DNA of 64,000 bases, from the NCBI RefSeq assembly GCF_008107685.1, contig NZ_VIRF01000041.1, forward strand, positions 124,001 to 188,000, read 5' to 3'. The notes under the pieces are model-generated. The model made no database searches. It saw nothing but the letters and a program-made list of their open reading frames with translations, and had not been told where the DNA came from. Below, in pieces: positions 58,260-64,000 of the stretch (positions are counted from its first letter, which is position 1; each line of letters opens with the position of its first letter). This DNA is from Novosphingobium sp. BW1 (GTDB lineage: Bacteria; Pseudomonadota; Alphaproteobacteria; Sphingomonadales; Sphingomonadaceae). Made by a program: the position numbers and the translations under genes.

Positions 58260-59210
58260 TCAGAGAGACTTGGCCAGTTCCTCGATCTCGGCCATGCTCG
58301 AAGCGGTCAGTACGTTCACATCCCCTGCCGAGCGCTTGATCATGGGGCCCACGACCTTGCCGCCCAGTTCGACGAAATCGGTCACGCCTGCCTCGGCCAT
58401 CGCAATCGCGCTCTCGCGCCAGCGCACGCGGCCACAGACCTGCTCGACGAGGAGGGACTGGATCAAGGGCGGGTCGGTGACGATGGCGGCCGTGACATTG
58501 GCGAAGAGCGGCACGCTGACCGCGCCCGGGCGCGTTTCCTCGAGCGCCTGGGCCATCGCATCGGCAGCGGGCTGCATCAGCGGGCAGTGGAACGGCGCCG
58601 AGACGGGCAGCAGCACGCCGCGCTTGATCCCATGGTCCTTGACCATTGCGACCGCGCGCTCGATCGCGCCCTTATGGCCGGAGAGGACAACCTGGCCGGG
58701 GTCGTTGTCGTTGGCAACGGTGCAGACCTCGATTTCGCCGTCAGGGCCGGTCGCGGCCGCTTCGGCGAGCGCGGTCGCCTTGGCGATGTCCGCGCCCAGC
58801 AGGGCGGCCATGGCGCCCACGCCGACCGGCACGGCGGCTTGCATCGATTCGCCGCGAAGCTTGAGGAGACGGGCCGTGTCCGCGAGGCTGAAGGCACCTG
58901 CGGCGCACAGCGCGGTGTATTCACCCAGCGAGTGCCCGGCGACGAAATCGGCCTTGTCGGCAAGGCTGATGCCGCCGTCCTTTTCCAGCACGCGCAGCAC
59001 GGCGATGGCGTGGGCCATGATCGCGGGCTGGGCGTTGGCGGTCAGTGTCAACTGGTCCTCAGGGCCTTCGGACATGATCTTGAAGAGGTCCTGGCCAAGC
59101 GCGTCGTTGACTTCCTCGAATACCTCGCGCGCGGCTACGCTGGCCTGCGCCAACTCGACGCCCATGCCCACCTTCTGGCTGCCCTGACCCGGAAAAACGA
59201 ACGCACGCAT
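58260..59210 (-). CDS. fabD: Malonyl-CoA:ACP transacylase
   Basis: FabD moves malonyl from CoA to acyl carrier protein to start fatty-acid elongation. The 316-residue protein has MRAFVFPGQGSQKVGMGVEL at the N-terminus, the nucleophile elbow VAGHSLGEYTALCAAGAFSL and the second active-site His region in PVSAPFHCPLMQPAAD. ATG 59210 is chosen as it opens into the conserved PGQGSQ motif. It leads the fabD-methyltransferase-fabG unit. Confidence 0.95.
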   Translation of the reverse strand: MRAFVFPGQGSQKVGMGVELAQASVAAREVFEEVNDALGQDLFKIMSEGPEDQLTLTANAQPAIMAHAIAVLRVLEKDGGISLADKADFVAGHSLGEYTALCAAGAFSLADTARLLKLRGESMQAAVPVGVGAMAALLGADIAKATALAEAAATGPDGEIEVCTVANDNDPGQVVLSGHKGAIERAVAMVKDHGIKRGVLLPVSAPFHCPLMQPAADAMAQALEETRPGAVSVPLFANVTAAIVTDPPLIQSLLVEQVCGRVRWRESAIAMAEAGVTDFVELGGKVVGPMIKRSAGDVNVLTASSMAEIEELAKSL

Positions 59211-59316
59211 CAGCAAAATCCTTTCATCCCGGCCGTGTCTGTCCATGGTAAGTGCCGGGGAAACTCGCAGCGCTTAGTGCGCTCCGCGCCCAAGGGCAAG
59301 CCATCGGCAGCGCCCT

Positions 59317-60141
59317 TCACCGGGCGCTTGCCCGCCCGAAGGGCACGATCTTGTTGGCCGCATCGTGGCCAATGTCGACCTCGCCCAGATAAGCGATGGC
59401 GTGGCGCTGGCACCAGTGGCGCGCGATCTCCTGCGCGCTTGCGCCGAAAGGCCGCTCGTTCTCGGGCACCGCGCTCACCCGACCAAGGCGCAGGCCCGCG
59501 ATGCCGCCCAGGTGCGCGGTGAGGTGGAAGAACAGGCGGTCGACTGCGTAAAGGTATTCCGAAACCTCCTCGACCATGACCACATGGCCCGCAAGACCCG
59601 GCATCAGCGGCGTGCCTGCCAGCATAGCCAGCGTCATCAGGTTAAAGGCCACGACGGGGTGTTTTTCGCGCGCTAGGCTCGGCTCTTCCTCCCCCTGCCC
59701 TGCCCCTGTCAGCCAGCTGAGCGCACGGCGGATCGCCTCCCCCCCCCCCTCGCGGCGGATGTCGGCAAGCATCGGGCCGTGAACGGGGCGCCCGATGCGC
59801 GCGCGGTAGAGCCCGCCCAGAAGATACCCCGCGTCCGAATAGCCCAGGAACACCTTGCCTTGCGCCGCATGGTCCATCGCCGCGAGCGCGTCCTCGGCCA
59901 CGCGGCACGCGCCATAGCCACCGCGCGCGAACCAGACGGCATCGATGGCAGGATCGTTGGCGCATGCGACAAGTGCCGCGGTGCGCTGCGCATCACTGCC
60001 GGCAAAATGGCCCTCCTGGGCGAAGCACTGCTCGTGGACGAGGAGCTCGACGCCGGGGAACTCAGACGCGGCCAACGCCTGGACGCGCGCGGCATCCTCG
60101 CGGGTGATCGGGGTGGACGGTGCACAAACAGCGATACGCAT
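59317..60141 (-). CDS. LD-carboxypeptidase (peptidase family S66)
   Basis: S66 LD-carboxypeptidases remove the terminal D-Ala from murein tetrapeptides in the cytosol during cell-wall recycling. The 274-residue protein has the oxyanion/Arg region VWFARGGYGACRVAEDALAA, the serine nucleophile in FLGYSDAGYLLGGLYRA, the Glu in VEEVSEYLYAVDRLFFHL and the His in DIGHDAANKIVPFG. All three triad residues are in place. The ATG at 60141 follows AGGAAGG. It is divergent from a Mur ligase gene, only 58 bases apart, which fits a recycling pair. Confidence 0.88.
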   Translation of the reverse strand: MRIAVCAPSTPITREDAARVQALAASEFPGVELLVHEQCFAQEGHFAGSDAQRTAALVACANDPAIDAVWFARGGYGACRVAEDALAAMDHAAQGKVFLGYSDAGYLLGGLYRARIGRPVHGPMLADIRREGGGEAIRRALSWLTGAGQGEEEPSLAREKHPVVAFNLMTLAMLAGTPLMPGLAGHVVMVEEVSEYLYAVDRLFFHLTAHLGGIAGLRLGRVSAVPENERPFGASAQEIARHWCQRHAIAYLGEVDIGHDAANKIVPFGRASAR

Positions 60142-60199
60142 GGTGATGTCCTTCCTATCCATGTTGTCATGCGCTGCAAGGGCGCATACCGATAGCGGC

Positions 60200-61663
60200 A
60201 TGACCCAAAGCCCCGAGGCCGCCGCCGTTCCCGCCAATACCCCCGTTATCGCCACGACGCCCGCGGACCTGACCGCGCATCCCTGGTTCTTCTGCGGCAT
60301 CGGCGGATCGGGCATGCTGCCGCTTGCCCTGATCCTCAAGGGCCTTGGCGCCACCATCGCAGGCTCGGACCGGGGCCGGGACCAGGGCCGAAGCCCCGAA
60401 AAGTTCGCCTGGCTGGAAGAGCTGGGCTTCGCGCTACACCCTCAGGACGGCAGCGGGATAACGCATGGCGCACAGACCCTCGTCGCCTCGGCCGCTGTCG
60501 AGGACACCGTTCCCGAAGTCGTGCGCGCGAAAGAACTGGGCTGTGCGCGTATGAGCCGCGCGCAGCTTCTCGCCACGCTCTTCAACGCCGCCGGAGAAGG
60601 CATCGCCATCGGCGGCACCTCGGGCAAGTCGACCGTCACCGGCATGACCGGCTGGATCCTCACGCAAACGGGCGCCGATCCCACGATCATGAACGGCGCG
60701 GTGATGAAGAACTTCGTCTCCGAGGACGCGCCCTTCGCCAGCGCGCGCGTGGGCAAGGGCCGCGCGTTCGTCTCCGAGGTCGACGAGAGCGACGGCTCGA
60801 TTGCGCTCTACCGTCCCAAGGTGGCTGCCCTTCTCAACGTCAGCCTCGACCACAAGTCGATGGAGGAGCTGCGCCAACTCTTCGGCGATTTCCTCGCCTC
60901 AGCCGAGATCGCCGCGATCAACCTCGACGATTCCGAAAGCGCCGCGCTCGCCCACCGGGCCAATGCCGCGATCACCTTTGGCATCAGCAGTCCCAATGCG
61001 CGCCTGCGCGCCGGGGAGATCATGGAGGGGCCAACCTCGCTGCAGGCTACCGTCCACGACCGGCTGGAAGGCACCCGCCACGCGCTCACGCTGCAGGTGC
61101 CCGGGCGCCACAACCTCTACAACGCGCTTGCCGCGATTGCCGCCAGCCACGCCGCCGGGGTGGCGATCGCCGACGCGGTGGAAGCGCTTTCCAGCTTTGC
61201 AGGGCTCGCCCGTCGCTTCGACATCGTGGGCACCTCGCCTTCGGGAATTACCGTCATCGATGACTTCGGGCACAACCCGGACAAGGTCGCAGCAACGCTC
61301 ACGACGCTCAAATCCCACCCGGGCCGCGTGATCGCCTTCTTCCAGCCGCACGGCTACGGTCCCTTGCGCCAGATGGGCGCCGAGCTGGCGCAGGTAATCG
61401 GCTGGAAGCTGGGCGCAAACGACGTCGCGATCCTGTGCGATCCGGTCTATTTCGGTGGCACGGTCGACCGCAGCGAAGGTAGCGAACGGATCGTGCGCCA
61501 GATCGAGGAGGCTGGCGCGCGCGCCGAGTACGTTCCCGAACGCAGCGCCTGCGCGGACCGGATTGCCGAGATCGCGCAGGCCGGTGACCGCATCGTGGTG
61601 ATGGGCGCGCGCGACGACACGCTGACGGTCTTTGCCCACGACCTGCTCGCCCGCCTCGCCTGA
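60200..61663 (+). CDS. Mur ligase (MurC/Mpl-type UDP-MurNAc peptide ligase)
   Basis: A 487-residue ATP-dependent ligase. It has the N-terminal Rossmann-type loop FFCGIGGSGMLPLALI, the ATP loop GGTSGKSTVTGMTGWIL, VSEVDESDGSIALYRP, NVSLDHKSMEELRQLF, the central QVPGRHNLYNALAAIA and the C-terminal IDDFGHNPDKVAATL. This is the layout of MurC (adds L-Ala to UDP-MurNAc) and Mpl (adds recycled tripeptide). The N-terminus and the DESDG motif differ from classical MurC. With the divergent LD-carboxypeptidase, Mpl-like recycling is the better guess, but it is not proven. Confidence 0.82.
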   Translation: MTQSPEAAAVPANTPVIATTPADLTAHPWFFCGIGGSGMLPLALILKGLGATIAGSDRGRDQGRSPEKFAWLEELGFALHPQDGSGITHGAQTLVASAAVEDTVPEVVRAKELGCARMSRAQLLATLFNAAGEGIAIGGTSGKSTVTGMTGWILTQTGADPTIMNGAVMKNFVSEDAPFASARVGKGRAFVSEVDESDGSIALYRPKVAALLNVSLDHKSMEELRQLFGDFLASAEIAAINLDDSESAALAHRANAAITFGISSPNARLRAGEIMEGPTSLQATVHDRLEGTRHALTLQVPGRHNLYNALAAIAASHAAGVAIADAVEALSSFAGLARRFDIVGTSPSGITVIDDFGHNPDKVAATLTTLKSHPGRVIAFFQPHGYGPLRQMGAELAQVIGWKLGANDVAILCDPVYFGGTVDRSEGSERIVRQIEEAGARAEYVPERSACADRIAEIAQAGDRIVVMGARDDTLTVFAHDLLARLA

Positions 61664-61693
61664 GCACCGCGTTCGAGCGCAGTCCCCGAGCAG

Positions 61694-61714
61694 CCGGCCC
61701 TTCGCGCGGGCCGG
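61694..61714. terminator. Hairpin between convergent Mur ligase and ABM remnant
   Basis: CCGGCCC (61694-61700) and GGGCCGG (61708-61714), seven-base loop TTCGCGC. It is between two convergent genes, so it probably stops transcription from both sides. No T run. Confidence 0.5.
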
Positions 61715-61720
61715 ACAGCG

Positions 61721-62028
61721 TCAGGAAATGCGCGCCAGCGGATGGCAGAAGCCGCTCTCGATCCAGTCATCAACCTTGGCTTGGAACGCGTTGACATGCG
61801 GCGCGCGAATGTGGGGATCGAAAGTCGCGCGGTCATGCCCCTGCGGGATGATCACGAAGCGGCGCGGATCGTCGAGGTGCTGGTGCAGATCGTAGCTTAC
61901 AAAGCGTTTGTCCTTGTGGACCTACGCCACCGGGCTCCAGCGGCGCGTCGCGAAGCTTGTCCTCGCATCCGGGCTTGGCGAAAATTGAGGGCCACGCAAT
62001 GGACAGGCAGAGTATTGGTCGTGCTCAT
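61721..62028 (-). pseudogene. ABM-domain monooxygenase remnant with several disruptions
   Basis: From the ATG at 62028 the reading STTNTLPVHCVALNF matches the start of antibiotic-biosynthesis monooxygenase (quinol oxygenase-like) proteins. The next frame continues AKPGCEDKLRDAPLEP, and a third frame gives HKDKRFVSYDLHQHLDDPRR and ends WIESGFCHPLARIS. Removing one T from TTTT and one C from CCC joins all three parts into about 101 codons, but one TAG stop remains where relatives seem to have Tyr. The gene is therefore probably dead, unless several bases are miscalled. Confidence 0.7.
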
Positions 62029-62331
62029 GGGTCATTCCTTTGTGCACGCAGAGGTGGGACAGCCCTTTCTGCGGCGCGGGGAAGCCGTGTAAAGAGAGTT
62101 TTTTCAATCACCTAGCAGGTAGCGTAGGGGCGACTGTAAAGCCCTGCCCGGCTCCACGGCGCGACGCGAAGTTCTCATCCTGTATTTCCGGGGCCCCCTG
62201 CCTGCTTGTTGCGAGGCCTCGCAATAGCGCCCGGTCGTCCGCCAGCCTCGCAGATATCCCTAAGGGCCTCCAACCCGGATTTAGCAGACCCTCCGCTAGA
62301 GGGCGGATGCCACGAACATTCGGGAGCGGAT
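62029..62331. other. Intergenic region with hairpins, no gene seen
   Basis: It contains a perfect 16-bp palindrome TTGCGAGGCCTCGCAA (about 62209-62224) and a hairpin CCCTC-CGCTA-GAGGG at about 62290-62304. The promoter of the 71-residue gene at 62332 must be here. No convincing reading frame. Confidence 0.5.
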
Positions 62332-62547
62332 ATGTCTTTACCTGCACAAGGCTCGCCGGTGTGGGGGCGACTGGCCAATGGCGGCCTCTCGCGCCTGCAA
62401 ACGAGCCATCTGGGCACGCAGATGCTCATGAAGAGGCTGGAACTCAGCCCGGCCCCGGCCAGCGCCAAGGCCACCGAAATCTATAACTATTTCGTCAAGT
62501 GGGAGAGGTCCCTTGCAAATGAAGTCGCCCAGCTCAATCGTCTCTGA
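62332..62547 (+). CDS. Small hypothetical protein, overlaps next gene
   Basis: A 71-residue protein starting MSLPAQGSPVWGRLANGGLS, then LQTSHLGTQMLMKRLELSPA and a C-terminal helix KATEIYNYFVKWERSLANEV. GGGAG lies just before the ATG. The family is unknown. It overlaps the following gene by about 29 bases in another frame, so the two are coupled. Confidence 0.6.
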   Translation: MSLPAQGSPVWGRLANGGLSRLQTSHLGTQMLMKRLELSPAPASAKATEIYNYFVKWERSLANEVAQLNRL

Positions 62548-63538
62548 GGGCGGGGCCATCAACGGCCTCCTGCCTATCGACACCGTTGTCGATCTCATCA
62601 AGGCCGGGGCCAGCCTCAGCCTGGCCGGCCGCAAGGCCGCGCTTGATCGGCTGCCCGCGGGCAACTGGATCGCGGGCACCTCGCCCTATTTCATGACTGC
62701 GCAAGGGGGCCAGATCGTCGATGACGACGTGCTCTTCGTGACCGACCTCGGCGCGATCGGGACGGTTACCTTTGCCACCTACGAAGCGCACGAATTGGAG
62801 CGCATCTCGGGCGAGGCGCCGGACAACGGCCTGGCGCTTGCCATCATTCCGGGCGGCTCGGCATGCCACACCGAATTTGCCCAGAACGCGGCGAACTACC
62901 CGATGGCCTTCATGCGCCCGACCGTGGGCTGGATCTCGGGGCATGATCTGGAAAAGGCAGGCCATACCCCTTGGGTCTACGACGGCCAGGTGGCCAAGGC
63001 CTTCCCCGACCGCGTCGCGGTGGCCCAGGTCACCCTGCCCAACGGCGAGAGCCCGCTGATCGAGATCGTCAACATCTTCGCACCCGACGGCGGCGACGTG
63101 ATCCACTTCGAAGAGACCAGCTTCACGCCCGAGTGGTGCACCGTCAATGGCAACCGGCAGCGCTTCCACGACTACGTGCTGGCGCGGGGCCTCCAGGGGT
63201 GCGACCTGCCACTGGTAGGCAACTATGGCGGCGCGCACGTCAACGCCTCTCTCAAGACCATCGATACCGAGACGGGCACGGTGGAACTGTTTGCGCCCGT
63301 ATTCCCCGGAGTCGACTATGCTTTTGCCGCGCCGGTGGCGGACTATGCGGACGATTTCCGGCAGGCGCTCGCCGAACACCCCACGGCGGGCACGGTGTGG
63401 TCGTGCAACTGCATCCTCAATTTCACGTTCGGCAAGCTGGAGGGCGTGGCCATCGGCGGCGCGGCCGGGCCCGTCACCTTCGGCGAGATCGCGTACCAGC
63501 TGCTTAACCAGACCATGGTCGTCCTGCGCAAGGAGTGA
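62519..63538 (+). CDS. Conserved hypothetical protein of about 339 residues
   Basis: I recognise no catalytic family. The protein starts MKSPSSIVSEGGAINGLLPI. Notable phrases are GNWIAGTSPYFMTAQGGQIV, LAIIPGGSACHTEFAQNAAN, YPMAFMRPTVGWISGHDLEK, EETSFTPEWCTVNGNRQRFH, LVGNYGGAHVNASLKTID and VWSCNCILNFTFGKLEG. It has four to five Cys, no membrane segment and no signal peptide. The overall pattern is weakly reminiscent of FIST-type sensory proteins, which is only an impression. The ATG at 62519 has GGAGAGG about 11 bases upstream. It is coupled to the small gene before it. A terminator separates it from a globin-coupled sensor gene. Confidence 0.7.
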   Translation: MKSPSSIVSEGGAINGLLPIDTVVDLIKAGASLSLAGRKAALDRLPAGNWIAGTSPYFMTAQGGQIVDDDVLFVTDLGAIGTVTFATYEAHELERISGEAPDNGLALAIIPGGSACHTEFAQNAANYPMAFMRPTVGWISGHDLEKAGHTPWVYDGQVAKAFPDRVAVAQVTLPNGESPLIEIVNIFAPDGGDVIHFEETSFTPEWCTVNGNRQRFHDYVLARGLQGCDLPLVGNYGGAHVNASLKTIDTETGTVELFAPVFPGVDYAFAAPVADYADDFRQALAEHPTAGTVWSCNCILNFTFGKLEGVAIGGAAGPVTFGEIAYQLLNQTMVVLRKE

Positions 63539-63568
63539 TCCCTTCTCCATCCCCCGCACACGGCCACG

Positions 63569-63600
63569 GCGCGCCGGGAGACTTCGGTTTCCCGGCGCGC
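63569..63600 (+). terminator. Terminator-type hairpin with TTCG tetraloop
   Basis: GCGCGCCGGGAGAC (63569-63582), loop TTCG, GTTTCCCGGCGCGC (63587-63600): thirteen of fourteen pairs match. It lies about 30 bases after the preceding stop. The following bases are ATTGTTG rather than a clean T run. Confidence 0.75.
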
Positions 63601-63737
63601 ATTGTTGCGTCGGCTCGCAACGCCTTTACCGCCCCCTTTCCTGCACCGCTTCGCGTAAGGCTACCTAAGCCCTTGCTTACGCTAAATTCCACAAGCATCC
63701 CTAGGACCAAGGCATCGAAATCCAACGAGGCCATGGC

Positions 63738-64000
63738 ATGTCCGAGACGACATCGAAAATGGACATTTCCGACCGGCTGGAAATGTTCGCACTGACAGAA
63801 ACCGACAATTCCCGGTTCGGCGGGATCGCCCGGCTCATCTCCCGCGCCGGGCCGGCCGTCCTCGACAAGTTCTACGCGCTCGTCCGGGCCGACCGGCGAC
63901 GCGCCTCCTTCTTCAAGTCGCAGAGCGTCATGGACCACGCCCGCGCCAAGCAGCTCGACCACTGGGTCGACCTGTTCTCGGGCCGGATCGACAGCAATTA
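63738..64000 (+). CDS. Globin-coupled sensor, N-terminal protoglobin part (cut by window edge)
   Basis: The first 87 residues are present. MSETTSKMDISDRLEMFALT leads into the protoglobin pattern ARLISRAGPAVLDKFYALVR, then RRASFFKSQSVMDHARAKQL and DHWVDLFSGRID. In globin-coupled sensors this domain binds heme and O2, with a proximal His in the HW-type helix that the DHW here would match. The output domain lies beyond the window: a methyl-accepting chemotaxis domain or a diguanylate cyclase are the usual choices. GAGG precedes the ATG. Confidence 0.72.
   Translation, partial: MSETTSKMDISDRLEMFALTETDNSRFGGIARLISRAGPAVLDKFYALVRADRRRASFFKSQSVMDHARAKQLDHWVDLFSGRIDSN

Overview
The window is a GC-rich bacterial chromosome segment with densely packed, mostly housekeeping genes. 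Three things point to an alphaproteobacterium of the order Sphingomonadales, probably close to Novosphingobium: a SciP-type CtrA inhibitor, an EcfG-like promoter, and several small proteins of a sphingomonad type. This assignment is inference from gene content; no rRNA gene is present. I see no tRNA, rRNA, CRISPR array or prophage.

Layout. 1-9.4 kb: guaB (cut by the window edge), an M28 peptidase, a secreted hypothetical behind an EcfG-like promoter, a BlaI/M56 regulatory pair with its operator, an HdeD-type membrane protein and the sdhCDA operon. 9.5-12.5 kb: a subclass B3 metallo-beta-lactamase translationally coupled to prmA, a lone PilZ protein and sciP. 12.5-24.5 kb: ligA, a histone-deacetylase-like enzyme, recN, bamD, a CPA2 antiporter with a GNAT enzyme, a frameshifted glutaminase and an acyltransferase. 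24.5-33.7 kb: an internally deleted IS630-type element, alaS, a compact ilvD-lipoprotein-nnrD-rlmD operon and a broken DUF805 gene carrying a hexanucleotide repeat. 33.7-46.4 kb: small orphan genes, an N-formylglutamate amidohydrolase, ispE, ETF-QO, a UDG-like protein, a lytic transglycosylase, moaB, malQ and a frameshifted FadL-type porin. 46.5-64 kb: phosphoglucomutase, a membrane-tethered LuxR-type regulator with a membrane partner, lepA, a GGDEF-EAL-PilZ protein, dnaN, fabG/fabD, an LD-carboxypeptidase divergent from a Mur ligase, and the start of a globin-coupled sensor.

How the genes work together. Envelope biogenesis and recycling are well represented (bamD, lytic transglycosylase, LD-carboxypeptidase, Mur ligase, fabD/fabG). 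So is beta-lactam or cell-wall stress (B3 enzyme, BlaI/M56). c-di-GMP and cell-cycle control appear as GGDEF-EAL-PilZ, a lone PilZ protein and SciP.

Two patterns stand out beyond ordinary annotation. First, there is a family of inverted-repeat intergenic elements with a shared core close to GGCCATCGCCCTCGGGCTCC. They lie at about 11.43, 35.44, 42.45 and 44.99 kb, and three of the four sit between convergent genes. Second, at least four genes are each explained by a single extra base in a short homopolymer, which means either gene decay, phase variation or systematic base-calling error.
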